From Clostridia bacterium (GTDB lineage Bacteria; Bacillota; Clostridia; Oscillospirales; QAMX01), in contig JAFXIT010000065.1 of the NCBI GenBank assembly GCA_017532825.1, positions 1-52,631 on the forward strand: a DNA stretch of 52,631 nucleotides, given 5' to 3'. Under the pieces are notes generated by a model, which saw only the letters and a program-made list of their open reading frames with translations, was not told the origin of the DNA and ran no database searches. The translations under genes were made by a program, and so were the position numbers. Below, in pieces: positions 27,630 to 36,850 of the stretch (positions are counted from its first letter, which is position 1; each line of letters starts with the position of its first letter).

Positions 27630-28877
27630 TTACTTGGCGACGACTTTCTTGAGCTTCGCAAAACGGGGGAGACCGTTAACATAGGGGGGATGTGCTTCGC
27701 CTGCGATAAGGGGCAGAGCGTAGTCAACAAATTCCTTGTTCAGGCCGTTGCCCTCTTCGTTGATCCACTCTCTGGGGATCTTCTTTTCGGTATTGGCAAC
27801 CTCGGAGAGATCGAGAAGCTCGGTCTCGCAGGTGTAACCGTTTTCACGGTTGCACTTAAAGCCGACCATCTTGTCTGTGATACCGTTGACGGCGCACTCA
27901 ACAGCGGTCTTACCGGCGAGGAAGGACTCCTCAACGTCAGTAGCGGAGGCGCTGTGTGCGGCGCAACGCTGCATAAGAGAGAACTCGATGCCGCGGGTCT
28001 TGCAGCCCAGGCGCTCCTTGATGTTGTTGGCAAGGGTAACACCTATGCCGCCGAGCTGAGCGTGACCGAAGGAGTCACGGGCAACGTTTGCACCCTCTGC
28101 AAACTTCTCAACCATCAGCTTGCCGTCGGCATCGGCAATACCTTCGGAGACTGCAACAATGCACTTACCGTTGGCCTTGTAGATTCGCTCGACGTCAGCA
28201 TAGAACTTTTCAAGATCAAAGGGAACCTCGGGGAGGTAGATGAGGTCGGGGCCCATGCCGTAGTGGGTGGCAATGGCGCTTGCGGCGGTAAGCCAACCTG
28301 CGTGACGGCCCATGATCTCAAGAACGGTGACCATACCGGTATCGTAAACTCTGGCGTCAAGGTAGATCTCCATTGCGGTAGTGGCAATGTACTTTGCAGC
28401 AGAGGAATAGCCGGGGCAGTGGTCGGTGCCGAAAAGGTCGTTATCGATGGTCTTGGGAATACCCATGACACGGCACTCATAGCCATTCTTGAGCATAAAC
28501 TTGCTTATCTTGTTGCAGGTATCCATGGAGTCGTTGCCGCCGTTGTAGAAGAAATAACGGACGTCATACTTCTTGAATATCTCAAGAATTCGCTTATAAT
28601 CGGTATCGTCAACATCGGGGTCCTTGAGCTTGTAACGGCAGGAACCAAGAGCGGACGAAGGGGTGTTTTTCAGCAGGGCAAGTTCTTCGGCATCTTCGGC
28701 ACTCATATCGTAAAGAACGTCATCAAGAACGCCCTTGATACCGTGAGCGGCACCGTAGACCTTGGTGATAACATCGCTGTCAAGAGCGGTACGGATAGCA
28801 CCGTATGCGCTGGCGTTAATGACCGAGCTGGGGCCGCCGGACTGACCGATGATGCAGGCACCTTTTAATACTTTCAT
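27630..28877 (-). CDS. pfp: 6-phosphofructokinase, probably pyrophosphate-dependent
   Basis: The 415-residue protein is a PFK of the long PPi-type group. It has GQSGGPSSVINASAYGAI at the N-terminus, FFYNGGNDSMDTCNK where ATP-dependent enzymes have GGDGS, then PKTIDNDL with the catalytic Asp and EIMGRHAGWLTA. The Asn-Asp at this position is a mark of pyrophosphate use. It converts fructose 6-phosphate to the 1,6-bisphosphate, reversibly with PPi. GGAGGTAATACAA precedes the ATG at 28877. Codon bias resembles groEL, which suggests high expression. It stands alone with its own promoter and terminator. An ATP-using enzyme is not excluded by sequence alone. Confidence 0.9.
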   Translation of the reverse strand: MKVLKGACIIGQSGGPSSVINASAYGAIRTALDSDVITKVYGAAHGIKGVLDDVLYDMSAEDAEELALLKNTPSSALGSCRYKLKDPDVDDTDYKRILEIFKKYDVRYFFYNGGNDSMDTCNKISKFMLKNGYECRVMGIPKTIDNDLFGTDHCPGYSSAAKYIATTAMEIYLDARVYDTGMVTVLEIMGRHAGWLTAASAIATHYGMGPDLIYLPEVPFDLEKFYADVERIYKANGKCIVAVSEGIADADGKLMVEKFAEGANVARDSFGHAQLGGIGVTLANNIKERLGCKTRGIEFSLMQRCAAHSASATDVEESFLAGKTAVECAVNGITDKMVGFKCNRENGYTCETELLDLSEVANTEKKIPREWINEEGNGLNKEFVDYALPLIAGEAHPPYVNGLPRFAKLKKVVAK

Positions 28878-28908
28878 TTGTATTACCTCCAAAATTTATC
28901 TTCAAGGT

Positions 28909-28937
28909 ATTATACCTCAAATCCAAATAAAAATCAA
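28909..28937 (-). promoter_or_regulatory. Sigma-A promoter of pfp
   Basis: On the minus strand, TTGATT (28932-28937), a 17-bp spacer and a perfect TATAAT (28909-28914) precede the gene. The -35 box overlaps the last codons of the DUF1015 gene. Confidence 0.8.
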
Positions 28938-30127
28938 TATATACGACGCGCTTCCAGATAATATCTCTTATCGTTTGCTTCGCCAAGCGAGAATGTCTTT
29001 CGTGGAAGCGCTCCGTCTTTTTCTACCGCAGGGAAGAGGGAAAACTTATCTATCGCCGGAAGCAGGAAGGCAATCGAGCATTCGTTTTCCGCCAAGGCCG
29101 CTGCAGAGCCTTCCCCGTGAACGTAGTCTACACTTCCTCCGTTTTCAGAGATATACTCGTCGATAAGCTGCTGGAGCGCACCTACGGCGAGTGCATTCGA
29201 GCCTGCGGGGAAACGGACGGTTTGTCTTTTGCCGCCAAATATTGCATCTGCGGTAAATTCTCCCGAGTCTGAAGAAATATAAGACAAAAGCTTTTGCGGA
29301 TCAACGTTAAATACTACACGGTGTATAGGCTCGAACACCATAGCGGCATCGTGTATGTTGCAAAGCTCAGCAAGCGCATATCTGGCAGGATGCTCGAGAG
29401 CTTTGTCTCCGATTGCTTTTTTAAGATTGTTATAGCAGGTCTTTGCAGTCGCAAGCGAATGATTACCGTCTCCTACGGCTATTTTTATATTTCCGGAAAG
29501 AGAAGAGACGGCGCTTGAGATCTTATTGCAAACCTTTGAGGGAATAAGCTTCCCGATGATATGTCCGCCGTTACAAAGCAAATCGGTATCGTAGACAGTT
29601 TCAAGCTGTGAAGGGACAACACAGTCAAAAACGGTATTGGATGCATCGTCAATAAGCAGCATTATATGCGGAAGCTCAAGGCTTGCATTCTTTCGAATCT
29701 CGACCCTTGGCGGTATTCGCTCAAGTACCGTTCCTTCGGTTGCACGCACCTCGCTTTTGCTTCCTACAGAAAAGTCGTACCTTTCGAGGTCGACCGCTCC
29801 GACGATTCCGCGACGTATCCGTCCGTCGGAAACGGTTCTCTCAACATATACCATCGAATTGGGATGGGACATAAATATATCAGAGGAGAGGTATTCCTCC
29901 ATCTTTTTATTTATATTTTCTATACGGAGCGCTGTGTCTTCTTTTCCGAGATATAATTCGGGGAGAATAAGATCCAATGTGCTAGGACGAGAATCGATCT
30001 GATTTTCAAGCGACTCCCAGTACTTGGGCTCGGAGGTATACTGGTCACAAGCCACCACGGGCCAATACGGATACAGGTCCCTTTTGGGGAGAAGAATGTT
30101 TGCTGATGAAAAGAGAGGTTTATTCAT
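28934..30127 (-). CDS. DUF1015 family protein
   Basis: The 397-residue protein matches DUF1015. It begins FSSANILLPKRDLYPYWPVV followed by ACDQYTSEP, and has the central GDGNHSLATAKTCY motif and LCNIHDAAMVFEPIHRVVF. GDGNHS-type motifs occur in the ParB/SerK-like fold, so phosphotransfer or nucleotide binding is possible, but no function is established for this group. There is no signal peptide or membrane helix. Its start overlaps the stop of the upstream membrane-protein gene by 8 nt, so the two form a small minus-strand operon. The gene ends directly at the pfp promoter. Confidence 0.88.
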   Translation of the reverse strand: MNKPLFSSANILLPKRDLYPYWPVVACDQYTSEPKYWESLENQIDSRPSTLDLILPELYLGKEDTALRIENINKKMEEYLSSDIFMSHPNSMVYVERTVSDGRIRRGIVGAVDLERYDFSVGSKSEVRATEGTVLERIPPRVEIRKNASLELPHIMLLIDDASNTVFDCVVPSQLETVYDTDLLCNGGHIIGKLIPSKVCNKISSAVSSLSGNIKIAVGDGNHSLATAKTCYNNLKKAIGDKALEHPARYALAELCNIHDAAMVFEPIHRVVFNVDPQKLLSYISSDSGEFTADAIFGGKRQTVRFPAGSNALAVGALQQLIDEYISENGGSVDYVHGEGSAAALAENECSIAFLLPAIDKFSLFPAVEKDGALPRKTFSLGEANDKRYYLEARRIY

Positions 30128-30611
30128 TGTCGGCTTCCTTTTTGAATTTATCGGGATATAGGTCGTTTAGTATCTCTAACAGTTCGTTGCTTGGCGCAAT
30201 GAAAACTGAAAAGTTCGTTTCTCCGTCATTACAAAGAATCCGCCAAAGACGTTCCTTTTTCACTGAGAAGAGTGGATAGGCATTAAGCTTATTATATTCA
30301 CTGCGGTACGATCTGGATATTTCAAGTATCATATCTTCAGATATTCCTGCAATTAGTTGACGGTAAACGCCTTCTCCTCGTGCAATTATCAAAACTTCTT
30401 CATCAAAAGAGTACTCGTACGGAGTAAGGAGATTTTTTATCAACAGATATACTCCGGCAATAATCAACACAAACAGCACAAGTTGAATGATCGATGAGTA
30501 CGGGAGGTGTTTTGTAAGGGTGAAGATAACGGCTGTTGCAGCAATAACCGAAAGCAATAGGACAGAGACCAATCGTCCGTAAGCTGGATAGATCTTTTCA
30601 GAATGTTTCAT
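30120..30611 (-). CDS. Two-helix membrane protein with a PH-like C-terminal region
   Basis: The 163-residue protein has two hydrophobic helices (about 14-33 and 39-58) separated by a short turn. A soluble tail follows in which YEYSFDEEVLIIARG, then SRSYRSEYNKLNAYPLFSV, have the strand pattern of bacterial PH-like domains. The ATG at 30611 has a modest GGTGA site; longer in-frame starts lack one and overlap the divergent gene. It overlaps the DUF1015 gene by 8 nt. I do not recognise it beyond this. The 61-bp gap to the divergent gene holds an AAGCTTAAAAGCTT palindrome. Confidence 0.7.
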   Translation of the reverse strand: MKHSEKIYPAYGRLVSVLLLSVIAATAVIFTLTKHLPYSSIIQLVLFVLIIAGVYLLIKNLLTPYEYSFDEEVLIIARGEGVYRQLIAGISEDMILEISRSYRSEYNKLNAYPLFSVKKERLWRILCNDGETNFSVFIAPSNELLEILNDLYPDKFKKEADNE

Positions 30612-30672
30612 AGCGTCACCGTAACAAAGCTTAAAAGCTTGCATAGTATGTAATAAACGGAGGTAAAATGCA

Positions 30673-30921
30673 GTGAAAAGGGAAAACGCAGAGGCAAAGC
30701 TTGCCGAAAGTATTTCGGAAATCAGATCACTTGCAGAGTCTGCAGAGGGAAAAGCGCTGGTCTCGTCATTGGATAAAGAAACGCTTAGCGGGATAAAGAA
30801 AGCTGCTGACGGGGTTAAGAACGGAGACAGCGCTGCAATGCGTGATATGCTCATACTGCTGAAAAACAGTAGGGAAGGAAACGAAATACTAAAACGCCTG
30901 GCAGAGATCACTAAAAAGTGA
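30673..30921 (+). CDS. Small helical protein of unknown function (first of three)
   Basis: This 82-residue, charged protein looks all-helical (for example AEAKLAESISEIRSLAESAE, then GNEILKRLAEITKK), with no signal or membrane segment. The start is GTG at 30673 with CGGAGG nine bases upstream; an ATG at 30668 runs into a stop at once. It begins a compact run of three small genes with 10-13-nt gaps ending in a terminator. I do not recognise the family. Confidence 0.75.
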   Translation: MKRENAEAKLAESISEIRSLAESAEGKALVSSLDKETLSGIKKAADGVKNGDSAAMRDMLILLKNSREGNEILKRLAEITKK

Positions 30922-30934
30922 GGTCGTAAAATAA

Positions 30935-31279
30935 ATGGAAGAACATATAGACCGACTTCTTTCGGATCCGGAGAGTATGTCAAAGATAATGGAGATCGCA
31001 AGATCTTTGGCCGGCAATGCGGAAAAAGCAGCTGAAAAGAAGGAGTCCGAGCAGATACCTGCACAATCTGTTTTTTCAGAGCTTAATATCAGCCCCAAGC
31101 TGCTTGAAACTGTGGGAAAGGCGCTTGGCGGAATTGACGGAAAGGAAAATAAAATAGTGCTGTTATCCGCCGTGAAACCGTTTGTAAGGGAAGAACACTG
31201 CGAGATAATAGACAATGCCATAAGAGCGTTCAAGCTGGCAAAAGCCGCACGTATGATCCTAAACGGGCTTGAAAGGTAG
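30935..31279 (+). CDS. Small helical protein of unknown function (second of three)
   Basis: The 114-residue protein is predicted mostly helical, with an acidic/basic middle (AEKAAEKKESEQ) and a C-terminal part SAVKPFVREEHCEIIDNAIR followed by AFKLAKAARMILNGL. No catalytic motif is visible. GAGGTCG lies before the ATG. The gene sits 13 nt after the first small gene and 10 nt before the third, so they are probably co-transcribed. It may be a cytosolic partner of the small membrane protein that follows. Unrecognised. Confidence 0.75.
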   Translation: MEEHIDRLLSDPESMSKIMEIARSLAGNAEKAAEKKESEQIPAQSVFSELNISPKLLETVGKALGGIDGKENKIVLLSAVKPFVREEHCEIIDNAIRAFKLAKAARMILNGLER

Positions 31280-31289
31280 GATATAAAAT

Positions 31290-31571
31290 ATGTTTGAGGA
31301 CATGAGGACCGAAAGGGTACCTGTATCACAACAAAACAACGACGTATTTGGAGAAACGGAAGGTCGCCGCGACATAGTTTTCCGTCCGAAGGGGACCGTC
31401 ACTGATTCGGTAATGAATGCCTTTGGATGGCTCGACGATGTGAAGGGATTGATTCATAAATACGAGCAGCTTGTAATTGTTGCGGTGTTGATATTGCTGC
31501 TTCTTGATTGTGATGACAATATCGAACTCCTTATTGCAGCGGGGATAATGCTTTACCCGTTGCTGAAGTAA
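31290..31571 (+). CDS. Small C-terminally anchored membrane protein (third of three)
   Basis: The 93-residue protein has a hydrophilic N-terminal half and a hydrophobic hairpin in the last ~33 residues (QLVIVAVLILLLLDC, then IELLIAAGIMLYPLLK). AGGTAGGAT lies before the ATG. It ends the three-gene run, and a terminator follows within 20 nt. No homologue is recognised. It may tether the two helical proteins to the membrane, which is inference from order only. Confidence 0.72.
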   Translation: MFEDMRTERVPVSQQNNDVFGETEGRRDIVFRPKGTVTDSVMNAFGWLDDVKGLIHKYEQLVIVAVLILLLLDCDDNIELLIAAGIMLYPLLK

Positions 31572-31583
31572 ATTACATATATG

Positions 31584-32312
31584 TCATTCGGCGACGGAAA
31601 ATCTTTCGTCGCCGGGTTTTTCGTAGGAAACACTTTGCATGGCGCTTTTATAGATGAGCACGTTTCCTTCGAAAATTTCGGTCATTACCAGCAAGCCGTT
31701 GTCAAGTGAATAGAACTGTTTGCAGGCGTAGCCATCACGCGAGAATTCCACATACACAGTGCTGGTTCCGTTGAGCTCCTCAAACCCGTAGCGTGATATC
31801 TTGGACGGCTGAGTTTCGGGTGGCAAGGTTGGGTTCTGAATTCCGCAGATCATCCATAGGTCGAAATCCACTGCCGATTCGGAATATTTATCGCCGTCTG
31901 CCGAAACTGTGTAAACTCTGCCTTCTCTTAAAACGTAATAACGGTCAGCAAGACCGATTCGGCATAGATTACCCGAGTCGACATACTCTGCAGTAGCGCT
32001 GTACTGCTTAATGGTATTGTCATTGCCGAGAAGACAGGATATTTCCGCTGAAAAATGCGCCGGTCGCGAAAGCCCGGATATCATATCAAGAAGGCCATCA
32101 ACCGTTACGTTTAGCTCCTGATAGTGGGAAGGGTCGTTGAGGTTTGACGGGGGGAGGGTGCCGATTCCTATATCCGGAGTGTTGTTTGAAGGGGGGAGAA
32201 AAATATTTCCGTGCCCTTTAGAATATCTTTCGGAGAGTAGGAAAACTGCGACGAAGGACATAACTATAAAGACAACAACAGATGCCGTAACAAGCGATTT
32301 TTTGCTTGGCAT
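31584..32312 (-). CDS. Membrane-anchored extracytoplasmic protein, unknown function
   Basis: The 242-residue protein has one N-terminal helix (about 8-27) and a Pro/Asn-rich linker (FLPPSNNTPDIG). A beta-rich domain follows, with NVTVDGLLDMISGLSRPAHF and YVLREGRVYTVSADG. The strand pattern recalls LolA/RseB-like or outer-leaflet lipid-binding folds, but no family is clear. AAAGGAGGACATAAGCT gives a strong ribosome binding site. It is the last gene of the minus-strand operon with the polyprenyl-linked polymer genes, so a cell-envelope role is reasonable but unproven. Confidence 0.75.
   Translation of the reverse strand: MPSKKSLVTASVVVFIVMSFVAVFLLSERYSKGHGNIFLPPSNNTPDIGIGTLPPSNLNDPSHYQELNVTVDGLLDMISGLSRPAHFSAEISCLLGNDNTIKQYSATAEYVDSGNLCRIGLADRYYVLREGRVYTVSADGDKYSESAVDFDLWMICGIQNPTLPPETQPSKISRYGFEELNGTSTVYVEFSRDGYACKQFYSLDNGLLVMTEIFEGNVLIYKSAMQSVSYEKPGDERFSVAE
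31589..31621 (+). terminator. Terminator of the three small genes
   Basis: CGGCGACG (31589-31596) pairs with CGTCGCCG (31607-31614), extended by inner A-T pairs and followed by GGTTTTT. It lies inside the last codons of the convergent minus-strand gene, so it serves both as coding sequence and as terminator. Confidence 0.75.
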
Positions 32313-32337
32313 AGCTTATGTCCTCCTTTGTCGGATT

Positions 32338-33486
32338 TCAGTAACGTGGAGAAAATTCTGCGGGAGGCTCTCCGAGGCCGAAATGATTGAGAATGGCCGC
32401 AACAATGCGTTTGGATGCCTGCCCATCACCGTAGGGATTTACTGCATGAGACATCTTGGAATAGAGCTCAGGGTCATCCAAGAGTGCTGTTGCTGCTGAA
32501 TATACCTCGTCGTAACCGTTGCCTGCAAGCATAGCAGTACCGGCGGTAATGGCTTCGGGACGCTCTGTGTCATTTCTCAGAACAACAACCGGCTTGCCCA
32601 GACCGGGGGCTTCTTCCTGGATGCCGCCGGAATCGGTGAGCACAAGATATGAGCGACCGATCAGATTAAGATTATCATCTATTTGCAGCGGCTCAATGAG
32701 GTGGATGCGAGGATGTCCGGAAAGCTCTTGGGCAGCGGTCTGCCGCACCACGGGGCTTAAATGCATTGGGTATACCAACTCTGTATCCGGATGCTCATCG
32801 ATGACACGTCTTACTGCACGGAAAATATTATGGAGCGGCTCTCCGTAATTTTCTCTGCGATGTGCCGTCATAAATATCAGACGCTTATCCTTTCCCAATT
32901 CGGAAAGGCCGTTTTCTCTGAATTGATGATCGCTGCTATAAAGCAATTTTACGGTATCTATCGCAGTGTTTCCGCAGACATATATACCGTCGTGAATATT
33001 TTCTTTTTCGAGATTTACCTTGCTGTCGGGGGTAGGACAAAAATGCAGTGCGGCAATAGGGGCTACGAGGCGACGGTTGATCTCTTCGGGGAAGGGTGAA
33101 TATATATCGTAGGTACGGAGACCTGCTTCAACGTGGCCCACGGGAACCTTGGCATAATAGCCCGCAAGTGCACCCACAAAGGCGGTAGAAGTATCGCCGT
33201 GGACAAGCACTATATCGGGCTTGACATTCTCCATAATGTCGACAAGGCCTTCGAGAGACCTGGTGACGATAGAAGAAAGGGTCTGCTGTTTTTGCATTAT
33301 GTTAAGATCAAAGTCGGGTTTGATCTTGAAAAGATCCAGAACCTGGTCGAGCATCTCGCGGTGTTGCGCAGTCACGGCAACGACAGACTCAAACTCGTCT
33401 CTTGAAGAAAGCTCAAGAACAAGCGGAGCCATCTTGATCGCTTCGGGACGGGTACCGAACACGGAAAGAACCTTTATTGGGGCCAT
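32338..33486 (-). CDS. wecB: UDP-N-acetylglucosamine 2-epimerase (non-hydrolysing)
   Basis: The 382-residue protein shows the epimerase pattern: IKVLSVFGTRPEAIKMAPLV at the N-terminus, VLVHGDTSTAFVGALAGYYA, HVEAGLRTYDIYSPFPEEIN and LVLTDSGGIQEEAPGLGKP. The enzyme makes UDP-ManNAc from UDP-GlcNAc for teichoic acid or capsule synthesis. It starts immediately after the tagO stop with AAGGACG inside the tagO end as the ribosome binding site, so the two are coupled. Together with the tagO-like gene it supplies the first steps of a polyprenyl-linked wall polymer. The later glycosyltransferases are not here. Confidence 0.95.
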   Translation of the reverse strand: MAPIKVLSVFGTRPEAIKMAPLVLELSSRDEFESVVAVTAQHREMLDQVLDLFKIKPDFDLNIMQKQQTLSSIVTRSLEGLVDIMENVKPDIVLVHGDTSTAFVGALAGYYAKVPVGHVEAGLRTYDIYSPFPEEINRRLVAPIAALHFCPTPDSKVNLEKENIHDGIYVCGNTAIDTVKLLYSSDHQFRENGLSELGKDKRLIFMTAHRRENYGEPLHNIFRAVRRVIDEHPDTELVYPMHLSPVVRQTAAQELSGHPRIHLIEPLQIDDNLNLIGRSYLVLTDSGGIQEEAPGLGKPVVVLRNDTERPEAITAGTAMLAGNGYDEVYSAATALLDDPELYSKMSHAVNPYGDGQASKRIVAAILNHFGLGEPPAEFSPRY

Positions 33487-34566
33487 TTATTTCACGTCCT
33501 TATTATCATGTTCCTCGGAATTGTGGCGGTGAAGATGTGGGCGAAGCACAAAAGCCCAAACTGCAGAAATTATCGTTACTGCCAGACTGATAAGTATCTT
33601 TATAATATCACTGGTCGCAAGGATAACTGCAAGTAGACAAAGAATACTTGTAAGCGTGTATAAAGTTGCAACAGCTTGTTTTTGGTTCATTCCAATGCCG
33701 AGAAGTCGGTGGTGGATATGGCCTTTATCTGCGTGGAACGGGCTCTGTCCGTGGCATATTCTGCGTATGGATGAGAATAAGAGTTCAAATATCGGGAAAC
33801 CCATCAGGAGGAAGGGGGTGGCGTAGGTGACGATGGCGTACCATTTAAACATTCCGGAAATAGAAACAGTTGCAAGAATATACCCCAAAAACATCGATCC
33901 TGTATCACCCATAAATATCTTGGCAGGGTTGAAGTTAAAGGGCAGGAATCCGATGCATGCACCTGCAAGCGCCGCTATAATCAAAGCGGTAACGGGATCG
34001 CCAAGCTGAGCGAGGATAATAAAAATCGATACCGAAGAGATGGTGCACACTCCGCAGGCCAACCCGTCAAGACCGTCGATCCAGTTAACAGCGTTAATGA
34101 GGGCAACGATCCAGATGAGAGTCAAGGGTATTGAAAAAATACCGAGCTTGATATATTCGCTGCTTGTAACGGAGAAGAAGTCGTTGATCTGAGATATTTT
34201 CAGACCGAACATAATTGGAATAAGAGCGGCTATTGCCTGGAAAAAAAGCTTTAGTATGGGTTTGAGAGAATAAATGTCATCAAAAACACCGAGGGCAACT
34301 ATTACAATACTTCCGAGGAGTATACCCAATATCTGCTTGGAAGGTGTTGTGAAAATCAGAAGGGAGGCGACAAATCCGATATAAATTGCCAAGCCGCCCA
34401 TTCTCGGCATCGGAACAGTGTTTATTCGTCTTGCTGACGGCTGATCTACGGCACCGACCTTGAATGCCAGACGCTTTACAAGCGGTGTGGATATTGCCGA
34501 TATCGCTGCTGCAGTCAAGAATATAAAAAGAGCGGTAAGGTAATCGGCTTTGGAAAGTGTAATCAT
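33487..34566 (-). CDS. tagO: Undecaprenyl-phosphate GlcNAc-1-phosphate transferase (TagO/WecA-like)
   Basis: The 359-residue protein is a polytopic membrane enzyme of the MraY/WecA family, with about ten or eleven helices. The family motifs are present: [11 protein letters not shown] (Asp-Asp, Mg2+), [33 protein letters not shown] and the cytoplasmic [16 protein letters not shown]. It transfers GlcNAc-1-P to undecaprenyl phosphate to start wall teichoic acid or other polymer synthesis. The start at 34566 follows GGAGGACAGAAA. It lies 17 nt after trpS and directly before the epimerase gene. Confidence 0.94.
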   Translation of the reverse strand: MITLSKADYLTALFIFLTAAAISAISTPLVKRLAFKVGAVDQPSARRINTVPMPRMGGLAIYIGFVASLLIFTTPSKQILGILLGSIVIVALGVFDDIYSLKPILKLFFQAIAALIPIMFGLKISQINDFFSVTSSEYIKLGIFSIPLTLIWIVALINAVNWIDGLDGLACGVCTISSVSIFIILAQLGDPVTALIIAALAGACIGFLPFNFNPAKIFMGDTGSMFLGYILATVSISGMFKWYAIVTYATPFLLMGFPIFELLFSSIRRICHGQSPFHADKGHIHHRLLGIGMNQKQAVATLYTLTSILCLLAVILATSDIIKILISLAVTIISAVWAFVLRPHLHRHNSEEHDNKDVK

Positions 34567-34583
34567 TTTCTGTCCTCCGCCTC

Positions 34584-35606
34584 TCAACCGTTACGACGGG
34601 GCTTAGCGATAAAGCCAACCTTGCGATAAACCTTGTCCATCGTACGTCTGGCAATAGCCTCGGCCTTTTCTGCACCGAGAGAGTATACGGATTCAAGATA
34701 GTCCTTGTTTTTTAAAAGCTCATTAGCCTTTTCTCTTATGGGAGAGAGCATATCGCAGACCGATTCTCCGACTGCAAGCTTAAAGCTGCCGTAGCCCTTG
34801 CCGGAAAATTCGTTACTTATCGTATCAAAGTCTTTACCGGTCGCAACGGAGTAGATCGACATAAGGTTTGAAACGCCCTTCTTGTTTTGAGGATCAAACC
34901 TAACTTCCATATCACTGTCGGTCACGGCACGTTTGAACTTACGCATTATGTCGTCGTTGGAATCGGTAAGAAGAATGCAGCCGGCGTTTGAATCGTCGGT
35001 CTTCGACATTTTCTTGTCGGGCTCGCTCAAGCTCATTATCCTTGCACCGACTTTGGGGACAAAGGACTCGGGGATAGTAAAGGTATCGCCGTATACACCG
35101 TTAAAACGGGTGGCAATATCCCTGCATATCTCTACGTGCTGCTTTTGATCCTCACCGACGGGAACCAGATCGGTCTTGTATAAAAGAATATCGGCAGCCA
35201 TAAGAACGGGGTAGGTGAAAAGACCGGCATTTATGTTGTCGGCATTCTTTGCAGATTTATCCTTGAACTGGGTCATACGGGAAAGCTCACCGAACATGGT
35301 ATAACAACCAAGCGTCCATGAAAGCTCGGCGTGTGCGGGGACGTGGCTTTGGATAAAGAGTATGCACTTTTCCGGGTCGAGACCGCATGCAATGTAATAG
35401 GCCAACTGCTGCAACGCATTTCTGCGAAGCTCTGCGGGATCCATACGTACGGTAATGGAATGCATATCAACGATGCAGAAGATGCTGCGGTAGTCATCAA
35501 TAAACTGCTTCCAGTTTTTTATTGCGCCCAGGTATGAACCCAGGGTGAGTGTTCCGGTGGGCTTTATTCCGCTGAAAAGAATCTTCTTGTTCTGAACGTT
35601 TTCCAT
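34584..35606 (-). CDS. trpS: Tryptophanyl-tRNA synthetase
   Basis: This 340-residue class I synthetase has [20 protein letters not shown], where TLGS stands for the HIGH motif, IVDMHSIT, and KKMSKTDD for KMSKS. It charges tRNA-Trp. The ATG at 35606 follows GGAAGTGATCAT; a start 69 nt upstream would add unrelated residues inside the aminotransferase gene. It is embedded in an operon between an aminotransferase and the wall-polymer genes. No T-box is visible immediately upstream because it has no leader of its own. Confidence 0.97.
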   Translation of the reverse strand: MENVQNKKILFSGIKPTGTLTLGSYLGAIKNWKQFIDDYRSIFCIVDMHSITVRMDPAELRRNALQQLAYYIACGLDPEKCILFIQSHVPAHAELSWTLGCYTMFGELSRMTQFKDKSAKNADNINAGLFTYPVLMAADILLYKTDLVPVGEDQKQHVEICRDIATRFNGVYGDTFTIPESFVPKVGARIMSLSEPDKKMSKTDDSNAGCILLTDSNDDIMRKFKRAVTDSDMEVRFDPQNKKGVSNLMSIYSVATGKDFDTISNEFSGKGYGSFKLAVGESVCDMLSPIREKANELLKNKDYLESVYSLGAEKAEAIARRTMDKVYRKVGFIAKPRRNG

Positions 35607-35610
35607 ATGA

Positions 35611-36807
35611 TCACTTCCTAATAAAACACTTTGCCGCTTCTGCGAGGGATGCAATGCCGCGATCGATCTGCTCAAGTGTTGGCAGAGAGAAGTTAAGGCG
35701 AATACCCGAGCTTATTTCGGACTGGTCGATTACGAATGCTGCGCCGGGTACTGCGGCGACCTTATAGGGCGCAAGAGTCTTACAAAATGCGGCAGAATCG
35801 TATCCCTTGGGCATCATGCACCACAGGAACAGTCCTCCGTCGGGACGGTTGACGGTTATCTCCTCGGGGAAGTACGCTTTTACAGCGTCCATCATTCGGT
35901 CACGCTTGACCCTGTAGAGGTTTTTTATTGAGTCGATGTGTGCGTCTATGCTGTGCTTTTTGAGGAACTCGGACACGAGCATCTGGAAAAATTGATTTGT
36001 GTGAACGTCGGAGACCTGCTTGGCAACGGTCATCTTTGACGCAATGGGCTTGGGTGCGGTTGCAAAGCCCATTCTTATACCGGGAGCGAGAACTTTAGAG
36101 TATGAGCCTGCAAAGATGACCCTACCGTTTTTGTCAAGTGCTTTTATCGGGGGAACGTAATCTCCTGAATAGCGAAGCTCGAAATAGGGGCTGTCCTCGA
36201 TGATGATAAAGTCATATTTGTCGGCAAGCTCAAGTAATGCCTTGCGCTTTTCGAGAGAGGTAGTTACGCCGCTGGGATTCTGAAAGGTCGATATAACGTA
36301 GAGCAGCTTTACCTTGCTGTCGTTTTTGAGGATGGCTTCAAGCTTGTCCAGATCCATACCGTCGTTTTCAAGGTCAACGCCCTTGAGGTTAAGGTTATAA
36401 GAACGGAATGCGTTGAGCGCACCGATAAAGCTGGGTGACTCGCATATAACCGTATCGCCCTCATTACAAAGAACCTTTGCGGCAAGCTCAATACCCTGCT
36501 GGCCGCCCGAAACGATAAGCGTGTCGTCGATATCGTCGTTGCCTACGGAATATTTTTCCTGCATCCGAATACGGGTCTGTTCACGCAGAACGGGGTATCC
36601 CTCGGTGATGCCGTATTGGAGTGCTGCTGCAGGGCTTGATGCAAAAAGCTCGGCGGCTATCTGAGACATTTCGTTTACGGGGAACGACTCGGCGGCAGGA
36701 TTGCCTGCTGCAAAGGGGATTATATCGGTACCTCCGGTGCCCTTGAGGATCTCTCTTATTATCGAGGGCTGAAGAGCACTTATGCGGTCTGAAAACTTAT
36801 ATTCCAT
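35611..36807 (-). CDS. PLP-dependent aminotransferase (MocR/2-aminoadipate-type, class I/II)
   Basis: The 398-residue fold-type I enzyme starts FSDRISALQPSIIREILKGT and shows VSGGQQGIELAAKVLCNEGD, STFQNPSGVTT (PLP Asn), FIIIEDSPYFELRYSGD (PLP Asp) and FAGSYSKVLAPGIRMGF with the Schiff-base Lys. It lacks the DNA-binding domain of MocR regulators, so it is an enzyme like LysN/ARO8-type aminotransferases with broad aromatic or aminoadipate specificity. It is the first gene of the operon and trpS begins 4 nt after it. Its own promoter lies at 36851-36879. Confidence 0.93.
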   Translation of the reverse strand: MEYKFSDRISALQPSIIREILKGTGGTDIIPFAAGNPAAESFPVNEMSQIAAELFASSPAAALQYGITEGYPVLREQTRIRMQEKYSVGNDDIDDTLIVSGGQQGIELAAKVLCNEGDTVICESPSFIGALNAFRSYNLNLKGVDLENDGMDLDKLEAILKNDSKVKLLYVISTFQNPSGVTTSLEKRKALLELADKYDFIIIEDSPYFELRYSGDYVPPIKALDKNGRVIFAGSYSKVLAPGIRMGFATAPKPIASKMTVAKQVSDVHTNQFFQMLVSEFLKKHSIDAHIDSIKNLYRVKRDRMMDAVKAYFPEEITVNRPDGGLFLWCMMPKGYDSAAFCKTLAPYKVAAVPGAAFVIDQSEISSGIRLNFSLPTLEQIDRGIASLAEAAKCFIRK

Positions 36808-36850
36808 ATGACGGTGACTTCCTTTTTGTGTGTATTACATTATCCTTAAT

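Noticed and set aside
27621-28868. A 415-codon open frame on the plus strand opposite the phosphofructokinase
   Set aside because: The minus strand has an unmistakable PFK with promoter, ribosome binding site and terminator. The plus frame is open because of the strong codon bias of a highly expressed gene, and its translation is low-complexity Val/Gly/Ala-rich.
30612-30672. AAGCTTAAAAGCTT palindrome between divergent genes as an operator
   Set aside because: It is a short AT-rich palindrome built around a common hexamer, with no clear promoter to control; mentioned only in the gene entry.
30612-31064. Extended N-terminus of the minus-strand membrane protein (open to 31064)
   Set aside because: The extension has no ribosome binding site and lies wholly over two plus-strand genes with good start sites; its translation is Ser/Pro/Phe-rich antisense.
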